From: Isoperla grammatica
Lineage: Eukaryota > Arthropoda > Insecta > Plecoptera > Perlodidae
Assembly: GCA_945910005.1 (NCBI GenBank)
Contig: OX246739.1
Coordinates: 6,974,001 to 7,038,000 of the forward strand
Length of the DNA stretch: 64,000 nucleotides
Direction of reading: 5' to 3'
Below are positions 52,336-63,345 of this stretch, one piece after another. Every line of letters begins with the position of its first letter. Position 1 is the first letter of the stretch. A model generated the notes under the pieces. The model did not search any database, was not told the origin of the DNA, and saw only the letters and a list, made by a program, of their open reading frames with translations. Made by a program: the position numbers and the translations under genes.

Positions 52336-54620
52336 TATTAGGAGACCTACCATCCGCTTGCCGTCGTTGGTCTGAGAAGGTTTTAATACAACGGTATCTA
52401 CTATATTTAATTATAATAGACAGCGCACACCCTCCTCATCGTGCTGGTTCATTTAACGCTTAGCAGGTTGTTTTAAGAATTGCAATGTTGGAAGAGGACG
52501 AGACGAGGGGGAGGGGAAATACCCCCTCCCCTTTACTTGCATCTTCTCGTGCGGAGGGGTTAAGTCTAGAACCTTCAGTTCCGTCATAGAGTTCAGATAC
52601 CATATATGCCAACAAACCGCTCGCAAAGAACGCTGTTGCTAATGCAATAGCGCCACAACTTTTAATCAAGAGGAAGAACTAATTTATATTAGATTTCTAA
52701 GCTTTCATTACACCTTGTAAGAAAACACATACATGTTTTGGCACGTAATACGACAGTTTGTAGTTGAATTCTGTCAAGTTATGAATTTGTATGTGTAACG
52801 CTCAACCGTAGTCAGTCTCCATATTATTTATTCATTTTTCTGGACCATTGCAGAAGTGCATCTCTCATAATTATCATAAGTTTATTAAAACGCACGTTCT
52901 TATACCTACATGAGCTGCCTCGAGTAAAGTTGAAATAATTGACACAAAGTTATTCCACGGGCCTCGGTTTTGCGAAAAAGAAGGGGACTTAATTTAATCA
53001 ACGTGGCGCATGGAAGCTTGTTCGCTGTGGTATGATAACTTACGAAGAGCACAAATCTGCCCAGACCGGCACCTCCACCAATGCTCGACTAAACATTGTT
53101 TTACCTTCTAGAAAACCGATTTTGAGCAGTTTAAAACTGTACGCTCGTACATGAGACGTAACGTACACTCGTCAACATATAAAAGTCAAGGTTTGAAACG
53201 ATTATGGACAAAAAAGAGTTATACAAATAATTAACTAAATAAAAGAAATAAAAGATAAATAAAATAATTCATTATAAGATTAAGTAGTAATGCACATGTA
53301 CAACACCTTTCCATTAAGCCCTCGAGTTCCTGGTTGTTGAGCCTTGCGTATTTCAAACTACAAAGAACACGTTTTTGTAAGTTCTAAGCTTGAAATAAGC
53401 CCATGATAAAGTTATAACACGTTTTGCGAATTATGCCAAACTCATTTTAATGTCTTCTACGTCTAGGGCAAAGTATTTCACCGTTTCAATGGCAATACGA
53501 TTGCAAAAACAAACTTCGCGTATTTGCTATGTTCACTCAAGCAGAACTCACGATCTAAAGGTATTGATTAAGCTACCTTTTCAACCCTGCATTTATATGT
53601 GTCAGCTAGTGTATCATCTAGATAGAAGCCATGTCCCAATATCGTAAACCTCAAGTCGTGAGGAAACAGATTACATTGAATATAAACAATATTTCTTTGA
53701 AATGATGATAAGTTACATTTTTAGGACTGTGTTAGCGATAAGTGTTAATGTATGGGTGTAAATATTGGATATATATGAAGTGCAGAAACATGTATCCTTT
53801 GCTTCAAGAGCATGTTTATGAGTTTGTCTCAAGTTATAAGTTATTATGACCTAGTTGTCGAGTACGTCGTTAAACACCAAATGAGGTCGTCTTATGTCTA
53901 CCTTATGTAAGTGAAGTTACGGTGATTTACTAGTTAAACTTCAATCCACAACCGTTTTTATGTACAAACTCTCTCAAGGGGAAACTGTGTTGTATTCGGA
54001 TGCGATACTCCAACTGTACATATCAGTGTATTTGCCATTGTCAGCTGCATCTGTGCTCTTATAGTTATTGCTTCTCTCTCAGATAGACATGGCAACACTG
54101 CTCAGCACCATATGTGTCTAGACCAATAGCACAGGTGGCTCAATTCATTCACGAGGTTGCCGCAAAAAATTCCCACCACCTGCAATCTTGATCGACTGGT
54201 TTTTTTGTCTTCCTCGATCATACGGGTACAATAATCAATCAGGCAATCGCTTAGTCTAATCTCCAGTTCTGAAGAGAGTTATTTCAGGTAAAGCTGGTGA
54301 GCACCATACAGCGGGTATCCTTATGCTAAATATTTTGTTCCTTGGGGTCGATCCCTCCCTTAGAGTTGGAAGTAATTTGGTCCAGTTAAACTACCCGTCG
54401 TGAGATGTGACTGAAAGAGGTCTTTGCGTTTCCCTTCCCCTCTCATTAAAGCCCTAACATCTAGTTCTTCCTACTTGTTGATTTCCTACACATTCCTTCT
54501 ACGCACTCCCCAGGATACGAGCTGTTAGCCCATCGGTAGATCAGTGGGTACATCAGAACTCGTGTGGTGGTATTGGTGCAATGAGGAAAGGTAGTCATGT
54601 CAACTGTGTTTGTGTCGTAC
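52336..54620. other. Intron between the exon A array and the exon B array
   Basis: Unique AT-rich sequence without a supported gene. A C-rich/G-rich patch (GAGGGGGAGGGG / CCCCCTCCCC) at about 52504-52530 can form a small hairpin. Confidence 0.6.
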
Positions 54621-54622
54621 AG

Positions 54623-56305
54623 TGAGCTCGTGGAACGGCAGCGCTCTCAACTTCTGGCGCCTAGAGCGACGTCAGATGGGCGCCTACCTGTGCATCGCCT
54701 CCAATATGATCCCTTGTTACAGTGAGCTCGTGGAACGGCAGCGCTCTCAACTTCTGGCGCCTAGAGCGACGTCAGATGGGCGCCTACCTGTGCATCGCCT
54801 CCAATATGATCCCTTGTTACAGTGAGCTCGTGGAACAGCAGTGCTCTCAACTTCTGGCGCCTAGAGCGACGTCAGATGGGCGCCTACCTGTGCATCGCCT
54901 CCAATATGATCCCTTGTTACAGTGAGCTCGTGGAACAGCAGTGCTCTCAACTTCTGGCGCCTAGAGCGACGTCAGATGGGCGCCTACCTGTGCATCGCCT
55001 CCAATATGATCCCTTGTTACAGTGAGCTCGTGGAACGGCAGTGCTCTCCACTTCTGGCGCCTAGAGCGACGTCAGATGGGCGCCTACCTGTGCATCGCCT
55101 CCAATATGATCCCTTGTTACAGTGAGCTCGTGGAACGGCAGCGCTCTCAACTTCTGGCGCCTAGAGCGACGTCAGATGGGCGCCTACCTGTGCATCGCCT
55201 CCAATATGATCCCTTGTTACAGTGAGCTCGTGGAACGGCAGCGCTCTCAACTTCTGGCGCCTAGAGCGACGTCAGATGGGCGCCTACCTGTGCATCGCCT
55301 CCAATATGATCCCTTGTTACAGTGAGCTCGTGGAACGGCAGCGCTCTCAACTTCTGGCGCCTAGAGCGACGTCAGATGGGCGCCTACCTGTGCATCGCCT
55401 CCAATATGATCCCTTGTTACAGTGAGCTCGTGGAACGGCAGCGCTCTCAACTTCTGGCGCCTAGAGCGACGTCAGATGGGCGCCTACCTGTGCATCGCCT
55501 CCAATGTGATCCCTTGTTACAGTGAGCTCGTGGAACGGCAGCGCTCTCAACTTCTGGCGCCTAGAGCGACGTCAGATGGGCGCCTACCTGTGCATCGCCT
55601 CCAATATGATCCCTTGTTACAGTGAGCTCGTGGAACGGCAGCGCTCTCAACTTCTGGCGCCTAGAGCGACGTCAGATGGGCGCCTACCTGTGCATCGCCT
55701 CCAATATGATCCCTTGTTACAGTGAGCTCGTGGAACGGCAGCGCTCTCAACTTCTGGCGCCTAGAGCGACGTCAGATGGGCGCCTACCTGTGCATCGCCT
55801 CCAATATGATCCCTTGTTACAGTGAGCTCGTGGAACGGCAGCGCTCTCCACTTCTGGCGCCTAGAGCGACGTCAGATGGGCGCCTACCTGTGCATCGCCT
55901 CCAATATGATCCCTTGTTACAGTGAGCTCGTGGAACGGCAGCGCTCTCAACTTCTGGCGCCTAGAGCGACGTCAGATGGGCGCCTACCTGTGCATCGCCT
56001 CCAATATGATCCCTTGTTACAGTGAGCTCGTGGAACGGCAGCGCTCTCAACTTCTGGCGCCTAGAGCGACGTCAGATGGGGGCCTACCTGTGCATCGCCT
56101 CCAATATGATCCCTTGTTTCAGTGGGTTCATGGAACGGCAGTGCTCTTCACTTCTGGCGCCTAGAGCGACGTCAGATGGGCGCCTACCTGTGCATCGCCT
56201 CCAATATGATCCCTTGTTACAGTGAGCTCGTGGAACGGCAGCGCTCTCCACTTCTGGCGCCTAGAGCGACGTCAGATGGGCGCCTACCTGTGCATCGCCT
56301 CCAAT
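54623..56305 (+). repeat. Exon B 5'-end/splice-acceptor minisatellite, 100-bp unit, 17 copies
   Basis: Each unit holds 83 bp of exon B, from TGAGCTCGTGG to GCCTCCAAT, and a 17-bp segment ending TTGTTACAG that supplies the next acceptor. Acceptor AG dinucleotides fall at 54622 and every 100 bp to 56222. Units are nearly identical; variants include CGGCAG/CAGCAG, GCGCTC/GTGCTC and CTCAAC/CTCCAC, and the penultimate copy is the most diverged. The first acceptor has a different upstream sequence (TTTGTGTCGTACAG) and probably marks the ancestral intron edge. A 100-bp unit changes the frame by one base per copy, so several copies cannot be included in a coding exon. Confidence 0.97.
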
Positions 56306-56351
56306 GACGTCCCCCCGGCCGTCAGCAAGAGAGTCACGCTCAACGTCAACT
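56223..56351 (+). CDS. Exon B: second half of Ig2 of the DIP/Lachesin-like protein
   Basis: The acceptor is CTTGTTACAG ending at 56222. Joined to the G left by exon A, the exon reads VSSWNGSALNFWRLERRQ, then MGAYLCIASNDVPPAVSKR, then VTLNVN, and stops one base into the next codon before GTAAGT at 56352. This supplies the F-strand Cys of Ig2, the Ig2-Ig3 linker and a possible N-glycosylation site (NGS). The 129 bp are open in the joined frame. It is the last of 17 tandem copies of its own 5' end and the only one that continues into the linker and a strong donor, so it is chosen as the coding copy. Starting from the first copy's acceptor at 54622 would add 1600 bp, which shifts the frame and meets stops. 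Confidence 0.87.
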
Positions 56352-56563
56352 GTAAGTGAGCACGATACCTTGTTGTTTACCATAAGGACCTAGCACGGTA
56401 CCTTGTTGTTTACCAGATGGACCTAGCACGGAACCTTGTGACACGCCCTTTAGCTTAACCATCACGCTATCTTGTATCACGCCTCTTAGTTTACAATAAG
56501 GACGTTGACACGAGACGTTTGTTTAGGCATGATTGGATGTTTACTCTGATGTTGTTTACTAGT

Positions 56564-56624
<61 letters not shown>

Positions 56625-58205
56625 TGGTTTGTTAGATGAAAAACCAAAATCCAAGTGATTTGTCAGTGCATGTAAGATAAAAGTAAACATGCGTTACCTT
56701 TTCGCATGGAAACAAAGCGAAACGTTATTATGTTGAACTCGCCCATCTTTCAAGTTACGTAAGCTGCATTTTTCTTGTACACTGGTTTGTCACACTACCT
56801 ACTTGTCCTGCACTTGTTAGAAATGTCCGCGTACCGATTCACCGGTGTTTTTAATGGGTGGCTTGAGGACATGAGGGACTACTTTATTAAACGGTTTTAT
56901 CCCGTAGGTTGCATATCTATTAAAATGAATAACTTCTTTGCATTAACGATCATAAGAATAAATCACTTGTATTGATAACTGTCAATAATCTTTATTGCTT
57001 TTAACTGTACACTTTATCGCTGTTTTTGTATTCCTTTTACCGCTTTGAAATAATTAAAATCTAATTGAATGCGGTTGTGGAACAAAGTTTGTATAGATGT
57101 TGACACGATTGCATAAAACGTTTAGCTTTGGCAATAAAAACCCTAAATGAATGCTTTATCAAAAGTATCCTCAAAATATATACGTGTTACGAAGCTCTGT
57201 TCAATAAGGCATCTAACAGATCTTCTTTTTACTTCTTGGCTGCTTGGCATCATTTCTTTGAGTCTGTACACAGGAGCGGGAGAATAATTAATTACACCAT
57301 GAATTTTACCATCTCCCACATAACTTATATCTTAGTCACTGCTGAAACGGTGATACAATGCCACGACAAACACATGAATTAATATGATTGACATAATTAC
57401 AATGTCAATGAAGTATTCGTTGATGAACACATTGGTAATTGGATGTATTGTTTACCTCCCTACCTTACCTCACTGCCATGAATGTTGACTACCACACATA
57501 AGTCTGGCCCTGTTACTCAGCGCTTATCTTACCTGACGCTACGCGAGGAAGCTAAACAACCTAGAAACTGTCAATCTGAAACTTCTCAACCTCGCTAATG
57601 GCAATTTATGCGAGTGTGACTAAAATTTGCATCTCATTAAATCGAAGTTGACAAATTGTTTATACGGAGTGAATGTGAGATTTCAACGTTTAAACACATT
57701 AGTAAGAGCTTACAGAAAGCGAACTAATTTATGCATTTAAACTCTGACTAACTTGGGGAAATTGATGGAGCCACCTCAAGATGAGTCTTGTTAACTTGAC
57801 GAGAACTTTGAATGTAGGACTAGGACTACCAAGAGATGAGAGAAGTCCAACAGAGAAGTCAAAACTTACAGAAGATTGTATATGGACGCACTCCCACACA
57901 CAAATACACAGTTACGTCTCACATCGTACTTACACCTGTTGCATGCATACTGTAAACCAGTTACTTCCATTGGCTTCTATTGTGGTAAATTCCTCAAGAA
58001 ATTGCGCCATAACCATCCGTCTTCCAACCACCCTCAAACAACCAACCAGGACACATTCGCGCCCGATGAAATTCTCATGTCAGTTGGTAGGGGCGCCACT
58101 AGACATAGACATATGTACCGTGGACAAGTGAGTGGGAGCGTTCTCGTCCCTCTGATATCGTGTGGATGCATCATTTTGTTTTAACTCCTTCTTTTTTCAT
58201 GCGGT
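56352..58205. other. Intron B-C
   Basis: Begins GTAAGTGAGC. Contains three related scraps of CCTTGTTGTTTACCA within 56370-56500, the GA microsatellite and otherwise unique sequence. Overlapping frames at 57781-58184 have no domain and lie within the intron. Confidence 0.65.
56563..56618. repeat. (GT)n-(GA)n microsatellite in the exon B-C intron
   Basis: A short GT run is followed by about 23 GA repeats. Confidence 0.95.
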
Positions 58206-58720
58206 TAAGGTTCCGAACCTTCTACTAGAGGCACCAGCTGGTAGGGGCGCCACTGCAACCAGTGCTACGTGTGGTGTGACATGTTGTTTCTATACTTGCA
58301 GTCGCCCCCGTGGTGAAGGTTCCCAACCAGCTGCTAGACGCGCCACTGCAACCAGTGCTACGTGAGGTGTGACATGTTGTTTCTATACTTGCAGTCGCCC
58401 CCGTGGTGAAGGTTCCCAACCAGCTGCTAGGGGCGCCACTGCAACCAGTGCTACGTGTAGTGTGACATGTTGTTTCTATACTTGCAGTCGCCCCCGGGGT
58501 GAAGGTTCCCAACCAGCTGCTAGGGGCGCCACTGCAACCAGTGCTACGTGTGGTGTGACATGTTTTTTCTATACTTGCAGTCGCCCCCGTGGTGAAGGTT
58601 CCCAACCAGCTGCTAGGGGCGCCACTGCAACCAGTGCTACGTGTGGTGTGACATGTTGTTTCTATACTTGCAGTCGCCCCCGTGGTGAAGGTTCCCAACC
58701 AGCTGCTAGGGGCGCCACTG
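58206..58720 (+). repeat. Exon C 5'-end/splice-acceptor minisatellite, 93-bp unit, five acceptor copies plus a degenerate leading copy
   Basis: The unit is 47 bp of exon C (TCGCCCCCGTGGTG to GGCGCCACTG) plus 46 bp of intron-like sequence ending CTATACTTGCAG. Acceptors end at 58301, 58394, 58487, 58580 and 58673, exactly 93 bp apart. A diverged leading copy without an acceptor begins near 58206, and a shorter scrap (GGTAGGGGCGCCACTA) lies at 58086-58101. Because 93 is a multiple of three, the array keeps one reading frame, but the exon frame runs into TGA in every unit (GTGTGA, before CATG). Long open frames on both strands across the array are by-products of the period and are not genes. Confidence 0.95.
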
Positions 58721-58812
58721 GGCACGGACGTACAACTCGAGTGTTATGTGGAAGCGTTCCCCAACACCATCAACTATTGGGTCAAGAATAGAGGGGAGAT
58801 GCTTCTGGATGG
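58674..58812 (+). CDS. Exon C: first half of Ig3 of the DIP/Lachesin-like protein
   Basis: The acceptor TCTATACTTGCAG ends at 58673. The T left from exon B plus TC completes a Phe, giving FAPVVKVPNQLLGAPLGTDV, then QLECYVEAFPNTINYWVK, then NRGEMLLDG, ending GATGG before GTGAGT at 58813. The B-strand Cys and C-strand Trp of Ig3 are present. The length is 139 bp, ending two bases into a Gly codon. The first 47 bp (58674-58720) are tandemly repeated upstream with their acceptor. In the upstream copies the frame reaches TGA within the same unit, so only this last copy is compatible with the full protein. Confidence 0.88.
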
Positions 58813-61315
58813 GTGAGTGTAATCTTGACTACACGACACTGATTTAGATTAAGTGTTGAGGGAATAACGAACACTTGGAACTTGAATGTTCAAGCGTGGT
58901 GAATGAGCAGGGACGAAGTACACGTTCTGTTCAATGTACAAGACACAATCTAGTATGTTCATGTTCAATTATATTATGTCACGTTTAACATGACTCGGTC
59001 ACAATATGATAAAAGGAATAATGTGAATAATACCAGTACTAGAAAGAGGGTCTCAGTCACGATAGGTTGGAGTGCAATAAAGTGTTCTTGTAAGTTGTAT
59101 GGATGTACGTTAGATGTTTCCTTGTAACAGATAAAATATTTGACAATTCACACAAATTACAAATCACTTCTCTTCTTGACGAACGGAATAAATCAGATTT
59201 AAAGAAACATAAGTGTGTTCATAATAATGTTTCCTATCTTGTTATAATTTTCTACGTCACAGTAATATTTCTCTACAGTTTCAAGTAGGCCACAAGCCTG
59301 ATATATTTTACCTTCCCTTTCCTAACTGTTATTTATCAACTAAGTTGCAGCAAAGCCGTGCGACGGGATGTGTGTGTGGAACTTGTGTAGTTAATGAAAG
59401 ACAAACACAACACTCACCGCAGTAGATTCTCCTCTGCGCTTGTCAGTATTTGTCCTATAACCACTACAACCCCCCTCCCCTCCTCTCCTGCTCTGCACCG
59501 TACGGATTCCGCTATTCATCTAGAGCAATGCACGATACACACTATCAATGCTACTCTGGCTTTGTCCACCCAGAACACCTCTATGTGCATTATACATTTA
59601 ATTACACATTGCATATCCAAATTGCGCTCACTGAATAGTTGATAAGCCGTGTGTATGTGCTGCATTACGCATTATCAAAGAACGGTGCTATAATGCTATT
59701 AGCTCGTTACGCACTCCAGCACGTCCGTTGGTTTCAACTCAAACATTCCTGGAAACCCACATTAGCATTTCATCTAAGCAATTTACAGGTGGAGTTAAAC
59801 CGATGACCGATGGGCACAACACGCCATTCACAGGGCAAGAATGGGGATATTATGTGTCCAGTAATAACGCTTAGTGGTGGAATTCTATGGATATTGGCAA
59901 CATTTTGTGCTTGGTGGGATGAAGCTAAGCTGGGGTATTCAGGCAATGTGTTTACAAAACAGTTTCGAAAATCATTTTAAATCGGAATAATATCGGGAAA
60001 TCGTAATCGTCCGTTTTGAGTCACACTCTTCATCAAAGGTTTGCGCTCCGTGTATAAGCACATGCTTTAGTATTTTCAACATAGTAGTTACCAATATCAT
60101 TATTAATAATCATGTTTTCAATAAGAAAATAGTAGAAATAAGTGCTTAGAGACCAGGGTGCATCATTCACGCTCATCCACGCCCCCAACATAATAAAACA
60201 CAATTAACTTTCGTGATGGGACAACTCAAATAAAACAAAGCCTCAAACCTGTACAGTAATGTGACGTATTGCTTTAATTACAACACTGCCATCGTATTTT
60301 GACCGTGAGTGTACAATAATGAGCACAAGGATTGCAACATTTGAGTCGAACGCCAAGTCATAGCGCGTCGTTCACTCGGCCCTCGAATAACGTAGACTCT
60401 CAGGCCCGGGGGGGAAACGGAATCTCTTCACAAGAGACCAATTCGACCAACAATACGGAGAGCATTCTCATTCTTTTGACCATTACCATTACCGTAAACG
60501 TAAATCTAAAGCGAAAAACTCGTATGGAGTTAATGGCCGGGCCAGGGGGACCAGTAGACAACATCAACTATAGCAGGGGCGAATGAATTGAAACACTTGG
60601 TCACGTAACTTACAGTAACAAATGTCGAATTAAATAATGTGCTGCACCACTTGAAGGATTCATTTGCAGTAGAAAACACTACACATTGAATCATGTGGGT
60701 TATTTAAATACGGTTCCAGATTCAACATTTTGTGTTATATATTATAAACAAATAGAACATTTGTAAGGACGCACTCAACAGCCAGGTAAAGTGGCGTAAT
60801 GGCTAAACCTTCAATAAATACATTGAAGTATACACTATACGCCTTACTGATGATGATGCAGTAGAGGGGAATATTATATCCAATATATAATTGAGTATGA
60901 TTATGTGATGTGCTCACCCATACTTTCAAACGTTTATCATTAAAATGTTGTCCCATCGAAACCCGGCGCCTCCACCAATGATAACGAGGAATTGACTTCT
61001 AGTGAGTACTTGAGTACGTACTTGTGAGTACTTGAGTACGTACTTGTAAGTACTTGAGTATGTACTTGTGATTACATAAAACTACTCACAATATAAAATA
61101 TGACTTTGATTCTCTTCAGTTATTGTGACATTTTCCCGCCATTCAGTTAACAAACGTGCTGGTACACCCCCTACTAGCATTATCTAATAAAGAGCACATA
61201 TTAGATGGCACTGACAGAAACTTCTTAATAATACACTGTTGGGCCAGTGAAACTTTTTTAATGTGATCACAATGTATTGAATAAAAATGTTTATTTATGT
61301 GTTTTGCGGTTCCAG
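58813..61315. other. Intron C-D
   Basis: Begins GTGAGTGTAA and ends TTGCGGTTCCAG. Apart from the 22-bp tandem repeat near its end, nothing is recognised. Confidence 0.65.
61002..61070. repeat. 22-bp tandem repeat, about three copies
   Basis: The unit GTGAGTACTTGAGTACGTACTT is repeated with small changes (GTGAGT/GTAAGT, ACGTA/ATGTA). It lies about 250 bp before exon D in the intron. The GTGAGT and GTAAGT within it resemble splice donors, but the location upstream of an acceptor argues against use. Confidence 0.85.
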
Positions 61316-61464
61316 GCCCAAATACCAGATCCGAGAGAACCGGTCTGCCTACAAGGTGTTCATGTGGTTATTGATACGCAGCTTCAGTCCTGCAGACATC
61401 GGCACCTACAACTGTGTGAGCACTAACTCGCTGGGGAGAGCCGAGGGCACTTTGAGGCTATACC
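61316..61464 (+). CDS. Exon D: second half of Ig3 of the DIP/Lachesin-like protein
   Basis: The acceptor GCGGTTCCAG ends at 61315, preceded by a T-rich stretch. One base completes the Gly codon from exon C, then PKYQIRENRSAYKVFMWLL, IRSFSPADIGTYNCV and STNSLGRAEGTLRLY follow, ending in phase 1 before GTAAGT at 61465. It contains the DxGxYxC signature of the Ig F strand and a possible N-glycosylation site (NRS). Unlike exons A-C it is single copy, with ordinary intron on both sides. The C-terminal exon(s) that would carry the linker and membrane anchor are not recognisable in the remaining 2.5 kb. Confidence 0.88.
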
Positions 61465-62596
61465 GTAAGTAACCATAACCACGTGTCTTTATTTCGCAGC
61501 AATAGTGTCACTATTCACAAAGATATTAGCACTGTTTAAGCTTGGTGCACACACAATGTTATGCCCGGTTAACATGTCGCTTGCCGCGCGGCAAGATGAC
61601 GCGTGGTGACCACTCACAGCGTTTTCCTTTCCGGCAGAGTTGAGGCCAAGCTTTGATTGGTCATCGCGCATTCATGAAAACCGGTCCTAAGGATAACAAA
61701 CGACTTAACCGTTTTGGTTTACACACACAGAAACCGGATTAATGGATGCGACGAGAGTAGCTTTCATGTGATTGGTTCTCGCAAAAAGGCGTCTAATTTC
61801 TGATTGGCTGGACTAGAATCTGGATTAAGATTAGGCTAGAAGTTAAAAGTTAGTTATCTTTTCCTAATCAGTGTTAGTTGTTAGTCTTGTCACTATCTGA
61901 AGGTCCGTCCCATAAGTTCAACCATAAGTTCAACCATAATCCTTAGCAAAGTTTGAGCCACTGAACGCACGTTTCCCGTGTCAACCAATAGAATGAATAG
62001 ATGAGCCACTTTCTGATTCCAAACAATCTTCAAAAGTACAACGAAACAGTGAAAAAGTAGATTAAATTGGTATAAATTGTAATGCTACAATTACTACATT
62101 ATGCGTTCAGGTCATGACAGTAAGTTGTTTGGAATCAGTCTGCTGGGCAGCCATTGTTTCTGACGTCATCACTAATAGACTTTAACAACTGTAACTCGCT
62201 ACCTGTGGTATGTGAATATCTACCGATATTACTGTAACTGTGTCTACGACAAACCCGCTTCCGTCACATCGACTAACGGGTTTCGATGCTCAACTATCGG
62301 AAAAGTTTCGAGTTAGTAAACCGTTTCGTTTGAGACCGATCAGCCACATTCTTGCCAGTAAGTGAAAGTTGCGTGAAAACTCTTTGCTGTTGTCAAACTT
62401 GGACGACAGTGAATGTCACTACCTGGGGGGGTGGGGGGGGCGGTAGTGTATCTAGTGTTCGTTAATAATGACACAGCAGGAAGCACACTGAACAGCATAA
62501 AATTGTAAAGATAACCAAACGAACTTTAGTAAAGAGAAAAAGAACAATAACTTTAATACAATATATAACCACCGTGAGTCTTCATTGTACAACAGA

Positions 62597-62825
62597 TATA
62601 GTTGAGAAACTGTAAGAATGACGGCCCCCTCCCTAACCCCACCACTACTACCCGACCCCCCCCCCCCCTCAACTCCATGAAACAACAAACTGAACAACTG
62701 AAACAAACTGATTTTCAGTTACGCATTTCATTTTGTTAGGTTGTCACGGAGTTGAGGGGGGTCGGGTAGCAGTGGTGGGGATAAGGAGGGGGCCGTCATT
62801 CTTACAGTTCCTCAACTATAACGAT
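62597..62825. repeat. Long inverted repeat, arms about 85 bp, loop about 55 bp
   Basis: The left arm (about 62597-62685) contains ACTGTAAGAATGACGGCCCC and a poly-C run. The right arm (about 62741-62825) contains its complement GGGGCCGTCATTCTTACAGT and a poly-G run. Pairing continues through the CCACCACTACTACCCGACC block with few mismatches; the main difference is poly-C length. It may be a fold-back transposon or an inverted duplication, and would form a long hairpin if transcribed. The short open frames over it are not credible genes. Confidence 0.8.
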
Positions 62826-63032
62826 GTAGATGTAACTGCTAGTAATAGTTCTGTGAGTGATACAAGCTATGTCAGTGACAGTCAGACAAGACAAATATGT
62901 ACAATATGTGAATACATTAGCGTAACAAAAAGCGTCACCATACATTTTCCGTCTGCTGCAGAGCGAAATAAACATGTATACTAAAGCACCGACACCAAAA
63001 CATTTCCGTACGTTGTTACGATGTGACCTTCA

Positions 63033-63044
63033 CCCCCCCCCCCC
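63033..63044. repeat. Poly-C tract (12)
   Basis: C homopolymer in the 3' flank. A further 13-C run at 62656-62668 lies inside the long inverted repeat. Confidence 0.95.
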
Positions 63045-63244
63045 TCGCATCACAGCATCGCTGTGGCTGTGTTTTGTCATCGAAATTATACCAAACAATA
63101 TGCTAAGCCAATCATTACCATAGAACTTTGCCCATTTACCAGAATAATATTTACAATGCCTTATAAATAAACATGAAACTCATCATTGGCGAGTTCGTGT
63201 TATAGTACCAGGTTTAGTAGCAGATGAAACACAGTCATCTACCG

Positions 63245-63345
63245 TATGGGGGCGTTTCAGTTGTAGCAGACAACGGGAGGTTGTTGGTTTGATTCCCATC
63301 TCTGGAAACATAAGGATATACCGTACTCAATCATAACACACTAGC
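63245..63345 (+). mobile_element. Possible tRNA-derived SINE head
   Basis: GGTTTGATTCCC near 63287 resembles a box B and is preceded by a tRNA-like AGCAGACAACGGGAGGTTG stretch. The following body does not obviously match the other SINE-like copies in the window, and no clear box A is seen. It could be a different SINE family, a decayed tRNA pseudogene or chance. Confidence 0.3.

Larger units (their letters stand above)
36888..61464 (+). other. Partial gene: DIP/Lachesin-like Ig-superfamily cell adhesion protein (four internal exons)
   Basis: Four exons (36888-37058, 56223-56351, 58674-58812, 61316-61464) join with compatible phases to give about 196 residues of continuous Ig-domain protein. 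Exons A and B form one Ig domain (Cys in NATLACKA, Trp in VTWRRED, Cys in GAYLCIASN). Exons C and D form the next (Cys in QLECYVEAF, Trp in NYWVK, Cys in GTYNCVSTN). The linker between them reads VTLNVNFAPVVKVPNQ. This arrangement and wording are typical of the three-Ig, membrane-anchored Lachesin/DIP family, which act at the neuronal surface in homophilic or Dpr-partner recognition. By that model these are Ig2 and Ig3; the signal peptide, Ig1 and the C-terminal anchor lie outside the window or were not recognised. With the outermost usable sites the introns are about 19.2, 2.3 and 2.5 kb. Three of the four exons carry tandem arrays over a splice site. Which DIP or Lachesin paralogue this is cannot be decided here. 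Confidence 0.85.

Noticed and set aside
37005..52463. More than 100 overlapping open frames of about 79 codons
   Set aside because: They are by-products of the 118-bp period being one base out of frame per copy. Only the first copy is attached to the real exon A, and the other frames contain no protein domain.
54615..56222. Recursive (ratchet) splice sites at ACAGTGAGC in each 100-bp unit
   Set aside because: A recursive site needs AG followed by a complete GT donor (AGGT). Here the G is shared between the AG and the GTGAGC, so both cannot be used in succession.
54610..56307. Series of 67-codon frames with FWRLERRQ
   Set aside because: They are copies of the exon B fragment in the 100-bp array, each ending in a stop after the frame shifts. 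Only 56223-56351 is a complete exon.
58225..58791. Open frames of 166 (-) and 140 (+) codons with repeated 31-residue blocks
   Set aside because: They arise because the 93-bp period is a multiple of three. The real exon frame in this array has a stop in every unit.
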